This document shows, piece after piece, positions 32,547 to 38,789 of a stretch of DNA of 38,789 nt. Each line of letters starts with the position of its first letter. Positions within the stretch are counted from its first letter, which is position 1. The stretch lies in assembly GCF_901521055.1 (NCBI RefSeq), contig NZ_CABEGA010000038.1:1-38789 (forward strand), read 5' to 3'. The position numbers and the translations under genes are program-made. The notes below the pieces were generated by a model. It was not told the DNA's origin. It did no database searches and saw only the letters and a list, made by a program, of their open reading frames with translations. This DNA is from Cellulomonas hominis. GTDB taxonomy: Bacteria > Actinomycetota > Actinomycetes > Actinomycetales > Cellulomonadaceae.

Positions 32547-32585
32547 GCGGCGGCGGTTCACCCCCGCGGCACGCCGCGCCGCCGC
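32547..32585 (+). terminator. terminator after the small acidic protein gene
   Basis: GCGGCGGCG (32547-32555) and CGCCGCCGC (32577-32585) are perfect 9-bp arms starting directly after the stop codon. A competing smaller GCGGC/GCCGC stem lies inside the loop. Confidence 0.6.
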
Positions 32586-32609
32586 AGCGCCGCGCGCGCC
32601 GGGGTGGGG

Positions 32610-32615
32610 CATGCT
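32610..32615 (+). promoter_or_regulatory. -10-like hexamer, leaderless start of the GNAT gene
   Basis: CATGCT ends 6 bases before GTG 32622; no Shine-Dalgarno sequence is present. Confidence 0.45.
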
Positions 32616-32621
32616 GTCGGC

Positions 32622-33104
32622 GTGCAGATCCGGCGGGTGCAGGAGGACGACTGGGAGGTCGTCCGGGACGTCCGCCTGCGCGCGCTGCGCGAGGACCCCG
32701 GCGTGTTCGGCTCGTCGCTCGCGCGTGAGGAGATGTTCGCCGAGCCGCACTGGCGGATGCGCGTCCGGGGCGCCGCGACGTGGGTCGTCGACGACGAGGG
32801 CACGCCCCGCGGCCTGGTCGGGATGATCCAGGAGCCGGGGTCGCCGACCTCCGACCGGCACGTCGTGCAGCTCTGGGTCGCCCCGGAGGTGCGCCGGCGC
32901 GGCCTCGGCTGGGCGCTCCTCGACGCCGTGAAGGAGGCCGCCCGGGCGGAGGGCGCCGCGACGGTGTCCCTGTGGGTCGTGGACGGCAACCACGCCGCGG
33001 GCGACCTGGTCGTCCGCGCGGGCTTCGAGCGGACCAACGAGCGGCACGCGCTGCCCCGCGACCCCTCCCAGGTGGAGGAGCGGCTGGTCCTGCGGCTCGG
33101 CTGA
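32622..33104 (+). CDS. GNAT-family N-acetyltransferase
   Basis: A 160-residue GNAT enzyme. Seen: IRRVQEDDWEVVRDVRLRAL at the start, HVVQLWVAPEVRRRGLGWAL as the acetyl-CoA motif A (R-R-R-G-L-G), and VVDGNHAAGDLVVRAGFERT, the motif B region. It probably acetylates an amine on a protein or small molecule; the acceptor is unknown. GTG 32622 is chosen over GTG 32604 because a -10-like hexamer ends 6 bases upstream and the domain then starts directly. It converges on dtd. Confidence 0.9.
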   Translation: MQIRRVQEDDWEVVRDVRLRALREDPGVFGSSLAREEMFAEPHWRMRVRGAATWVVDDEGTPRGLVGMIQEPGSPTSDRHVVQLWVAPEVRRRGLGWALLDAVKEAARAEGAATVSLWVVDGNHAAGDLVVRAGFERTNERHALPRDPSQVEERLVLRLG

Positions 33105-33132
33105 CCGCTCGGCAGGCGCCCGCTCTCGCGGC

Positions 33133-33573
33133 TCAGGCCGGGTCGGGCGCCGACTCCAGCAGCAGCGTCACGGGCCCGTCGTTCACCAGCTCGACGGCCA
33201 TGTCGGCCCCGAACACCCCGGTCGCCACGGTCAGCCCCCGCGCCCGCAGGTCGGCGACCACCGCGTCGACCAGCGGCTCGGCGACGGGGCCCGGCGCCGC
33301 GGCGTTCCACGTGGGACGACGGCCCTTGCGCGTGTCGCCGTAGAGCGTGAACTGGCTGACCACGAGGACCGGCGCACCGACGTCGACCGCCGACCGCTCG
33401 TCGCGCAGGATCCGCAGCTCCGCGATCTTCCGGGCGAGGTGCTGGACCTGCGCCGGGCCGTCACCCGGCGTGACGCCGACGAGGACCACGAGGCCCTGGC
33501 CGTCGAACGACCCGACGACCTGGCCGTCCACCGTCACCGACGCGCGGCTGGCCCGCTGGACCACGGCCCTCAC
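33133..33573 (-). CDS. dtd: D-aminoacyl-tRNA deacylase
   Basis: A 146-residue DTD, which hydrolyses D-aminoacyl-tRNAs and also glycyl-tRNA(Ala), keeping D-residues out of proteins. Seen: [17 protein letters not shown] at the N-terminus, [16 protein letters not shown] carrying the conserved SQFTLY motif, and near the C-terminus [13 protein letters not shown] with the Gly-cisPro chirality selector (NxGPVT). Length is typical. The GTG start overlaps the asparaginase stop by four bases (GTGA), so it is coupled to it. Confidence 0.95.
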   Translation of the reverse strand: MRAVVQRASRASVTVDGQVVGSFDGQGLVVLVGVTPGDGPAQVQHLARKIAELRILRDERSAVDVGAPVLVVSQFTLYGDTRKGRRPTWNAAAPGPVAEPLVDAVVADLRARGLTVATGVFGADMAVELVNDGPVTLLLESAPDPA

Positions 33574-34679
33574 GCCGCGGGCCCGCCGAACGCCGGGACG
33601 ACCGCACCGACCGGCTCGCCGTGCCCGAGCACCGGCGTCGTCCCGAGCGCGTCGAGCGCCGCGACGTCCACGCCCGGCACGTCCGCCGCACCGGCGACCC
33701 GCAGCGCGGCGGCGAGGACGGCGGGCCGCGGCCGGCCACCGCCGTCCGTGACCTTGAACGCGACGGCGGACCCGTCCCGGAGCGCGGCCGCGTAGACGCC
33801 GTCGGCGCCGTCCTTCGCGACCAGGCCGGGGACCGCGCGCATCGCCCGCGTGACGTCACGCGTCGCGCCGCCCACGAGCTCGGGGTGGCCGGACATGGCC
33901 GCGGCGACCAGGGCCGGCGGCGTCCCCGGGTCCTCGACGGGCGCCGACGCGATCCGCGCGAACGCCCGGGCGAGCCCGATGAGCGTGGTCGAGAACAGCG
34001 GGGCGCCGCAGCCGTCGACGGTGGTGTGCCAGGCCTGCTGCCCGGTGAGCTCCTCGATCGCGGCGCGGCAGGCGACCTGCACCGGGTGCTCGGCGTCGAG
34101 GTAGCCGTCGGGGCCCCAGCCCGGCTCGTCGGCGTGCGCGACGCAGGTGGCCAGCATCGCCGCGTGCTTGCCGGAGCAGTTCTGGGCGACGGGCTCGGGG
34201 CCGTGGCCGTCCTGCCGCCACGCGAACGCGGCGTCCGGGTCGAGCGGCAGGTCGGGGGTGTTGTCGAGCGCCGACTCGTCCAGGCCCGCGGCCAGCAGCG
34301 TCTCCCGGACCACCCGCAGGTGCTCGGGCGTGCCGTCGTGGCTCGCGCAGGCGAGCGCCAGGTGCGGCCCGTCGAGCTCGACGCCGGCGCGCAGCATCCC
34401 GACGGCCTGGAGCGGCTTGAGCGACGACCGCGCCAGCACCGTGACCTCCGGGTCGCCGAGCGCCAGCCGGACGTCGCCCTCCGGGCCCAGGACCACGAGG
34501 TGGCCGAGGTGCACCGACTCCACGAGCTCGCCGCGGACCACGCGCGCCAGCGGCACGGCGGCGGACGCGACGTCACCGGACCGGGCGCCCGACACCGCGA
34601 CGACCGCCGCCGCACCCGGCGTGCCGTGCAGGCGCTCGGCCACGTCCGGGCCGCCGGGACGGATGCCGGGCACGCTCAC
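33570..34679 (-). CDS. L-asparaginase II-like protein
   Basis: A 369-residue protein of the Asparaginase_II family (PF06089), distinct from the AnsA/AnsB type. Seen: [20 protein letters not shown], the conserved [85 protein letters not shown] and [19 protein letters not shown], which are all family landmarks, with the nucleophile Thr/Ser candidates in the SSLKPLQ and TTVDGCGAP motifs. It probably hydrolyses L-asparagine to aspartate and ammonia. It overlaps the DUF2516 stop (GTGA) and the dtd start (GTGA). Confidence 0.88.
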   Translation of the reverse strand: MSVPGIRPGGPDVAERLHGTPGAAAVVAVSGARSGDVASAAVPLARVVRGELVESVHLGHLVVLGPEGDVRLALGDPEVTVLARSSLKPLQAVGMLRAGVELDGPHLALACASHDGTPEHLRVVRETLLAAGLDESALDNTPDLPLDPDAAFAWRQDGHGPEPVAQNCSGKHAAMLATCVAHADEPGWGPDGYLDAEHPVQVACRAAIEELTGQQAWHTTVDGCGAPLFSTTLIGLARAFARIASAPVEDPGTPPALVAAAMSGHPELVGGATRDVTRAMRAVPGLVAKDGADGVYAAALRDGSAVAFKVTDGGGRPRPAVLAAALRVAGAADVPGVDVAALDALGTTPVLGHGEPVGAVVPAFGGPAA

Positions 34680-35017
34680 CACCCGCCGCGGGACGGGCCG
34701 GTGCCGCGGCCGCGGCGGCGCGAGTGCGGGCCGATGGCGGGGCGCACGTCCACCAGGTAGACGATCGCCGCGACCGCGCTGAGCAGGTCGAGGAACATCG
34801 GCACCCCGCCGATGCCCAGCGGCGGCGGGACGGCGAGGAACGCCAAGACCACCGCGATGACGAGGATGATCGTCCAGATCTGCTTGGTCTGCTTGCCCGC
34901 CGCGGAGAACGCGGTCGCGGGCCGGCGCAGGGCGTCGACGAGCGCCCACACACCCAGGCCGAGGATGACGAGGCTGAAGGCCAGCAGCAGGAGCTGCTGC
35001 GCGGAGGCGAAGATCAC
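34676..35017 (-). CDS. DUF2516 family membrane protein
   Basis: A 113-residue actinobacterial membrane protein with three hydrophobic segments (about residues 6-28, 46-65 and 73-92). Seen: LGVWALVDALRRPATAFSAA near the first helix and a cytosolic Arg-rich tail, the DUF2516 pattern. Function is unknown. GTG 35017 has a -10-like TAGGCT ending 6 bases upstream, so it heads the operon DUF2516 - asparaginase - dtd as a leaderless transcript. Confidence 0.87.
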   Translation of the reverse strand: MIFASAQQLLLLAFSLVILGLGVWALVDALRRPATAFSAAGKQTKQIWTIILVIAVVLAFLAVPPPLGIGGVPMFLDLLSAVAAIVYLVDVRPAIGPHSRRRGRGTGPSRGGW

Positions 35018-35023
35018 GCGCCG

Positions 35024-35029
35024 AGCCTA
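35024..35029 (-). promoter_or_regulatory. -10-like hexamer, leaderless start of the DUF2516 operon
   Basis: TAGGCT on the - strand ends 6 bases before GTG 35017; no Shine-Dalgarno sequence is present. Confidence 0.6.
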
Positions 35030-35043
35030 CGGGGCGCCGCGGC

Positions 35044-36171
35044 TCAGATCTCGGGGAGCGCCTCGCGCGCCGTGCGGCCGTCGACGCCGCTGGCCTCCAG
35101 CAGGTCGACCACGAGCGACCGCAGCAGCAGCACGAGGCTCTGCGCCTGCCAGTCGTCGCGCGTGAGCGTGAACGGGTCGAGCTCCGCGGCGAGCGCCAGC
35201 AGCTCCTCCCGCGACCGCAGGGGCTCGGTGCCGCTGCCGAGGGCCGACGCCAGGGCGTCCGCGGCCAGCGCCACGCGGTCGACGGCGTCCGCGACCGGTC
35301 CGAGGTCGTGGGGCTGCTCGGCCTCGACCGTGGCCAGCGACCGGCGCGCCAGCACCCGGGCGTTGCGGACGGCCCGGTCCACCCGGACGGCCGCCTGCCC
35401 GACCCACGCGAGCTCCGTGCGGTGCCGGCGCGCGCGGGGCGACACCCGGCCGAGGTCCCGCGCGGCCGACGCCGCGTCCCGCCACTCGTCGAGCGCCGGC
35501 TGCGAGGCGCGCCCGCGGATCAGCGCGTCCTGGACGTCGTGCGAGGAGCGCGACCGCAGGCCCCGGGCCAGCAGCCGCAGCATCCCGGCCAGCTCCTCCA
35601 CGGCGGCCCGGCCCTGGGCGCGCGGGCGCCGGCGCGGGTCGCTGGGGGTCAGCGCGGCGACGGCGAGCGCGACCAGGCCGCCGACGAGCGCGTCCGTCCA
35701 CCGCCCGACGGGGCCGCCCGAGGCGCTGACCGCGGGCAGCCCGACGATGACGATGGCCTGCACCCCCGCCTGGGTGGTGAGCATCGGGCCCCGGTCGAGG
35801 AACCGGGCGATCAGCGCGGAGACCCCCAGCACGAGGCCGACCTGCCACGGTCCCGTGCCGATGCCGTGCACGACGAGGTCGCCGAGCGCGACGCCCAGCG
35901 CCACGCCCACCGCGAGCTCGGCCACCCGGCGCAGGTCCCGATCGGCGGTGAACCCGAGGGCGATCCACGCGCTGACCGGCGCGAAGAACGGCGCGCTGTG
36001 CCCGAGCACGTAGTACCCGATGGCGTACGCGACACCGGCGGCGACGACGGCCTGCAGGACCGGCACGAACGCGGTGCGGACCCGCGACCAGCCCTGGCGC
36101 GCGCGGGCGCCGACCTGCACGCGCACCGACGACGGCCCGCGCGTCGACGGCGAGGTGGCCGCTCCCGTCAC
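35044..36171 (-). CDS. FUSC/aromatic-acid-exporter family membrane protein
   Basis: A 375-residue protein. Seen: six hydrophobic segments between about residues 35 and 170 (for example FVPVLQAVVAAGVAYAIGYY and FFAPVSAWIALGFTADRDLR, then VAELAVGVALGVALGD), followed by a long, helical, Arg-rich cytosolic half. This is the FUSC/ArAE layout, whose N-half forms a channel-like domain. These proteins are thought to export aromatic acids or other compounds, and many actinobacterial ones are uncharacterised. The GTG start overlaps the ygfZ stop by four bases. It is the last gene of the operon that starts at 38080. Confidence 0.86.
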   Translation of the reverse strand: MTGAATSPSTRGPSSVRVQVGARARQGWSRVRTAFVPVLQAVVAAGVAYAIGYYVLGHSAPFFAPVSAWIALGFTADRDLRRVAELAVGVALGVALGDLVVHGIGTGPWQVGLVLGVSALIARFLDRGPMLTTQAGVQAIVIVGLPAVSASGGPVGRWTDALVGGLVALAVAALTPSDPRRRPRAQGRAAVEELAGMLRLLARGLRSRSSHDVQDALIRGRASQPALDEWRDAASAARDLGRVSPRARRHRTELAWVGQAAVRVDRAVRNARVLARRSLATVEAEQPHDLGPVADAVDRVALAADALASALGSGTEPLRSREELLALAAELDPFTLTRDDWQAQSLVLLLRSLVVDLLEASGVDGRTAREALPEI

Positions 36172-37364
36172 AGCATCGGGTGGCCGCCGAGGCCGCGCGT
36201 CAGCGGCCCGTGCGCGGCGGGGCGGTCGGCGGAGACGCCGTCCCCCGGGACCACGGTCTCCTGCCCGGCGGTGATCGCACCGCCGTCGCAGTCCACGACC
36301 ACGTCGACGTCCACCGGCGCGGAGCGCTTGACCACCGCGAGCGCGACCGGCCCGAGCTCGTGGTGCCGGACGAGGCTCGTCACCCGGCCGATCTCGCGGC
36401 CCGGCTCCCCGGTCGTCAGCAGGTCCCCGAGGTCGCGCACCGCGGCGCCGGGCTCGGGCAGCAGGTGCCCGGACCCGTCGAGGTGCAGCAGGACCAGGCG
36501 GCGCGGCGGCCGGCCGAGGTTGTGCACCCGGGCGACCGTCTCCTGGCCGCGGTAGCAGCCCTTGTCCAGGTGCACGGCCGTCCGCAGCCAGTCCAGCTCG
36601 TGCGGGATGGTCCGGTGGTCGACCTCGCGGCCGAACCGCGGGCGCCACGCCTCGACGCGGACGGCCTCGCTCGCCCACGTGCCGACCAGCGGCCAGCCCG
36701 CGGCCTCGCGCGCCCGCACGGCGTCCACCAGGCCCGCGCGGGGCACCAGCACGAGCCGCCAGACGCGGTCGGCACCGGGGTGCTGGTCGTCGGGCAGGCC
36801 GTACCGGGTGCCGCCGGGCAGCGTCCGGGGCCACGGGTCGCGCCAGGTCACCGGCTCGTCGGCCGTGCCCTCGGCGCCGACCGGCTCGCCGATCGCGGCC
36901 CAGTCGTCCGTGACGTCCGCGACCTCGACGCGCAGCATGAACCGCATCCGGTCCAGCCACGCCGCGAGCGCCGGCGCGGTCTCCGTGATGAGCCAGGTCG
37001 CCTCGCCGTCGTCCACCACGGCCGCGGCGTGCTCGACGTGCCCCTGCGGGCTGAGCACCAGCGTCTCGGTGGACGTCCGCGGCGGCAGGTCCGTCAGCTG
37101 CTGCGACGTGATCGAGTGCAGCCACGACAACCGGTCGGGGCCGGTGACCCGGACGACGCCGAGGTGCGACTGGTCGACGACGCCGCCGCCGCGGGTCAGC
37201 GCGCGCTGCTCCGCGGTGGGGTCGCCGTAGTGCCACGCCACCCCCGCGTCCGGACCCGACGCGGCGACCGCGCCGTGCCGGGCGAGCAGGGGACTGCGGT
37301 GCCGGGGCTCGACGGGCCCCGGGGCCTCGGGCTCCGTGCTCGGGGTGGCGGCCTCGGCGGTCAC
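36168..37364 (-). CDS. ygfZ: YgfZ/GcvT-fold folate-binding protein
   Basis: A 398-residue YgfZ protein, which supports the assembly or repair of some Fe-S clusters, probably using tetrahydrofolate. Seen: an N-terminal GcvT-like fold (RGGGVVDQSHLGVVRVTGPD, RLSWLHSITSQQL) and the family signature LDKGCYRGQETVARVHN with Cys270, then a C-terminal beta barrel (GRVTSLVRHHELGPVALAVV). The N-terminus (about 25 residues) is Pro/Glu-rich. The GTG start lies one base past the nitrobindin-like stop, and the stop overlaps FUSC. No iron-sulfur gene adjoins directly. Confidence 0.93.
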   Translation of the reverse strand: MTAEAATPSTEPEAPGPVEPRHRSPLLARHGAVAASGPDAGVAWHYGDPTAEQRALTRGGGVVDQSHLGVVRVTGPDRLSWLHSITSQQLTDLPPRTSTETLVLSPQGHVEHAAAVVDDGEATWLITETAPALAAWLDRMRFMLRVEVADVTDDWAAIGEPVGAEGTADEPVTWRDPWPRTLPGGTRYGLPDDQHPGADRVWRLVLVPRAGLVDAVRAREAAGWPLVGTWASEAVRVEAWRPRFGREVDHRTIPHELDWLRTAVHLDKGCYRGQETVARVHNLGRPPRRLVLLHLDGSGHLLPEPGAAVRDLGDLLTTGEPGREIGRVTSLVRHHELGPVALAVVKRSAPVDVDVVVDCDGGAITAGQETVVPGDGVSADRPAAHGPLTRGLGGHPML

Positions 37365-37365
37365 G

Positions 37366-37956
37366 TCACTCCACCACGCGGCTGAGGCGCGCCGACGCGT
37401 ACGACTGCAGCTCGTGGCCGAACGCGGCGAGGTCGTGCGCCCACATGAGCTCGCCCTGCACGAGGCCGTACAGGCGCTTGCCGGCGGTGACCTCCGCGCC
37501 GGTGGCGGTGCGGGCGATGAGGTCGCTCACCAGGTCGATGCGGCCGTTGCCCGTCGCCCCCACGTACACGGCGACGTGCCCGGAGGGGTCGGCGAGCAGC
37601 AGCTCGACGGGGTGCAGGTCCGAGCCGAGGCCCTCGGGCCGGTCCGGCGGGACTCGCCAGTAGCCCTGCTCGGTGGCCCACACGGCGCCGTCGTCGGCCG
37701 CGTCGGGGACCGGCTCCTGCGCCGGGGTGCCGTCGGCGTCGGCGAGCGCGGACGCGTCGTCCGGCGCCTCGACGAGCCGGATGGTCGACGTGTAGGAGAG
37801 ATAGGGCCCGCCGTCGTGGTCGATCACCACGTCCTGCGTGAACGCCGTCTCCTCGATGCCCGGGTACCCGACGACGCCCTCGCCGTGCCACCGGCCGACG
37901 AGCCAGGCCAGCGGGTACATCTCGGGCGCGAGGCCCTCAGGGAGGGTGAACGCCAT
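37366..37956 (-). CDS. nitrobindin-like heme-binding beta-barrel protein
   Basis: A 196-residue protein of the nitrobindin/DUF1794 family, a ten-stranded barrel that holds heme and scavenges nitric oxide or detoxifies peroxynitrite. Seen: YPLAWLVGRWHGEGVVGYPG, the opening family signature with GxWxGxG; SYTSTIRLVEAP; YWRVPPDRPEGL; and the C-terminal MWAHDLAAFGHELQSYASAR, which contains candidate proximal His residues (family His near the C-terminus). An acidic Asp/Ala insert (about residues 66-90) is extra. ATG 37956 has GAAGGG about 8 bases upstream; it begins 16 bases after the microprotein stop. Confidence 0.87.
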   Translation of the reverse strand: MAFTLPEGLAPEMYPLAWLVGRWHGEGVVGYPGIEETAFTQDVVIDHDGGPYLSYTSTIRLVEAPDDASALADADGTPAQEPVPDAADDGAVWATEQGYWRVPPDRPEGLGSDLHPVELLLADPSGHVAVYVGATGNGRIDLVSDLIARTATGAEVTAGKRLYGLVQGELMWAHDLAAFGHELQSYASARLSRVVE

Positions 37957-37972
37957 CCGATGCCCTTCTTCC

Positions 37973-38080
37973 TCAGCGCTGTCCCTTGAACAGCCGGTAG
38001 ACCACGAAGAATGCGAACCAGCCGATCGTGATCGTCGCAGCGACGAGCAGACCGATGAACACGATCTCGAGTGCCTGCAT
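37973..38080 (-). CDS. 35-residue single-pass membrane microprotein
   Basis: A short frame of 36 codons. Seen: MQALEIVFIGLLVAATITIG then WFAFFVVYRLFKGQR. It has one hydrophobic helix (about residues 6-28) and a basic Arg/Lys tail, giving an N-out or C-in orientation by the positive-inside rule. Support for a real gene: a -10-like TAGGAT ends exactly 6 bases before ATG 38080, and the stop lies 16 bases before the nitrobindin-like start, so it would lead that operon. Its AT content is higher than the flanking spacer and the codons favour membrane residues. Function is unknown. Confidence 0.75.
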   Translation of the reverse strand: MQALEIVFIGLLVAATITIGWFAFFVVYRLFKGQR

Positions 38081-38086
38081 GCACCG

Positions 38087-38092
38087 ATCCTA
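38087..38092 (-). promoter_or_regulatory. -10-like hexamer, leaderless start of the microprotein operon
   Basis: TAGGAT on the - strand ends 6 bases before ATG 38080; no Shine-Dalgarno sequence is present. It would drive microprotein, nitrobindin-like, ygfZ and FUSC genes. Confidence 0.55.
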
Positions 38093-38118
38093 ACGACGGA
38101 AACCCCGTGCGCCTTCCC

Positions 38119-38137
38119 GGCCCGCCCGGACCGGGCC
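38119..38137. terminator. small hairpin in the 38081-38248 spacer
   Basis: GGCCCG (38119-38124) and CGGGCC (38132-38137) form a 6-bp stem with a 7-base loop, between the DUF4395 gene and the microprotein promoter. It may add to termination. Confidence 0.35.
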
Positions 38138-38145
38138 CGTCGGGG

Positions 38146-38221
38146 GCACGGACTGCGCCCCGTAGCGGGGACTGCGCCCGCTGCAGAGGGCGCGGTCCCG
38201 GGCAGCGGGCGCAGTCCGTGC
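38146..38221. repeat. three-copy palindromic element with two competing hairpins
   Basis: The core GGACTGCGCCC occurs at 38150-38160 and 38169-38179, and inverted at 38207-38217. The second copy pairs with the inverted one over 16 perfect bases (38169-38184 with 38202-38217). The first copy could instead pair over 15 perfect bases (38146-38160 with 38207-38221). Both stems use the same right arm, so they exclude each other. It follows the DUF4395 stop on the - strand by about 28 bases, so one role may be termination; a REP-like repeat is the other possibility. Confidence 0.75.
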
Positions 38222-38248
38222 GCGCCGGCGGCGGGAGGGGCGCGCGGG

Positions 38249-38749
38249 TCAGGCCGGGCGGCGGAGGCGGGCGCCGAGGAGGTACAGCTCGCAGCCGAGG
38301 CACAGGCCGAACACCGCGTTCAGCACCGCCGCGACCAGCGCGAGGGCCGCCGCGACCGGGACCGCCGCGCCGACGCCGAGGAGCGCCAGCAGCACGCCCG
38401 CCCCGGTGATGACGAGCCCGACGAGCTGGGCGAACCGTGGCGGGCGCGGGTCCTCGAGCTCGGTCGGCGGGGCCAGGCGGGGGCGCACGAGCGCGCGGAA
38501 CAGCAGGCCCTGCACCGTCCCCTGGGCGCCGCGGGCCGCCCCGAGCGCGAACAGCGCGGCGACGACGGCGAGCGCGACCGTCCCCGCGGTGCCGGGCAGC
38601 AGCAGCACGACGACCAGCAGGACGGCGGTGACGGCGGCGCCGAACCGCGGGCCGCGCGGGTCGATGCCCGCCGGGGCCCCGGCGGGTCGCAGCGGGGTGG
38701 TGCCGGCGGGGGTGGTGCCGGCGGGGGTGGTGCCGGGCGAGGTGCTCAT
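38249..38749 (-). CDS. DUF4395 family membrane protein
   Basis: A 166-residue membrane protein of the DUF4395 family. Seen: a Thr/Pro-rich N-tail of about 28 residues built from a repeated GTTPA unit, IDPRGPRFGAAVTAVLLVVV and other hydrophobic stretches, PTELEDPRPPRFAQLVGLVI, and the C-terminal GLCLGCELYL with the family's two cysteines. Family knowledge: DUF4395 genes often sit beside thioredoxin-like or sulfurtransferase genes, so a role in thiol handling has been suggested; the upstream neighbour is outside the window. ATG 38749 has GGAGG 6 bases upstream. Confidence 0.88.
   Translation of the reverse strand: MSTSPGTTPAGTTPAGTTPLRPAGAPAGIDPRGPRFGAAVTAVLLVVVLLLPGTAGTVALAVVAALFALGAARGAQGTVQGLLFRALVRPRLAPPTELEDPRPPRFAQLVGLVITGAGVLLALLGVGAAVPVAAALALVAAVLNAVFGLCLGCELYLLGARLRRPA
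38694..38738. repeat. 15-bp tandem repeats coding for GTTPA units
   Basis: GGGGTGGTGCCGGCG occurs at 38694-38708 and 38709-38723, with a third, 2-mismatch copy at 38724-38738. Because the unit is a multiple of three, copy number can change without shifting the DUF4395 reading frame. Confidence 0.8.
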
Positions 38750-38789
38750 GGCGGTCCTCCACGGGGGACGCGGGCGGGTGGGGCGAGGA

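Overview
The window is about 39 kb of very GC-rich DNA with dense bidirectional coding, frequent GTG starts and many 4-base GTGA/ATGA gene overlaps. A mycothiol synthase (mshD), a mycobacterial-type mutT1 next to ppk, ClpC and DUF2516 place it in the Actinobacteria. The small-sugar regulators, the GH78 rhamnosidase and the overall style suggest a Cellulomonas-like member of the Micrococcales; that last step is inference. No tRNA, rRNA, CRISPR array, insertion sequence or phage gene was seen, and no gene looks broken. Only the flavoprotein at the left edge is cut by the window.

Layout. (1) 1-6600, mycothiol and phosphate: partial flavoprotein, mshD, then ppk overlapping mutT1 on the + strand; convergent to these, a DUF47 (PhoU-like) gene and pit on the - strand behind a PHO-box-like promoter. 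(2) 6857-12000: a conserved hypothetical, a sugar porter ending at a strong terminator, an orphan ABC ATPase, an alpha/beta hydrolase and a LacI regulator. (3) 12195-14777: clpC. (4) 14955-18430: a GH78 alpha-L-rhamnosidase and a LacI regulator diverging from one shared operator. (5) 18525-22534: lipoprotein, HAD phosphatase, thioesterase, EamA transporter and VOC protein. (6) 22593-27507: a compact operon SDR - TetR - SCP2-like protein - class III aminotransferase - MFS exporter, the best candidate for an undescribed pathway. (7) 27535-30090: an XRE/MmyB-type regulator divergent from a DHA2 multidrug exporter. (8) 30140-33104: DksA/TraR zinc finger, aminotransferase, macro domain, small acidic protein, GNAT. 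(9) 33133-35017: DUF2516 - asparaginase - D-aminoacyl-tRNA deacylase operon. (10) 35044-38080: 35-residue membrane microprotein - nitrobindin-like - YgfZ - FUSC operon. (11) 38146-38749: a repeat element with competing hairpins and a DUF4395 gene.

Shared theme. At least a dozen genes lack a ribosome binding site and instead carry a -10-like hexamer ending exactly 6 or 7 bases before the start codon, the signature of leaderless mRNAs. Genes inside operons, and a few long-leader genes (clpC, rhamnosidase, rhamnosidase regulator, lipoprotein), use normal Shine-Dalgarno sequences.
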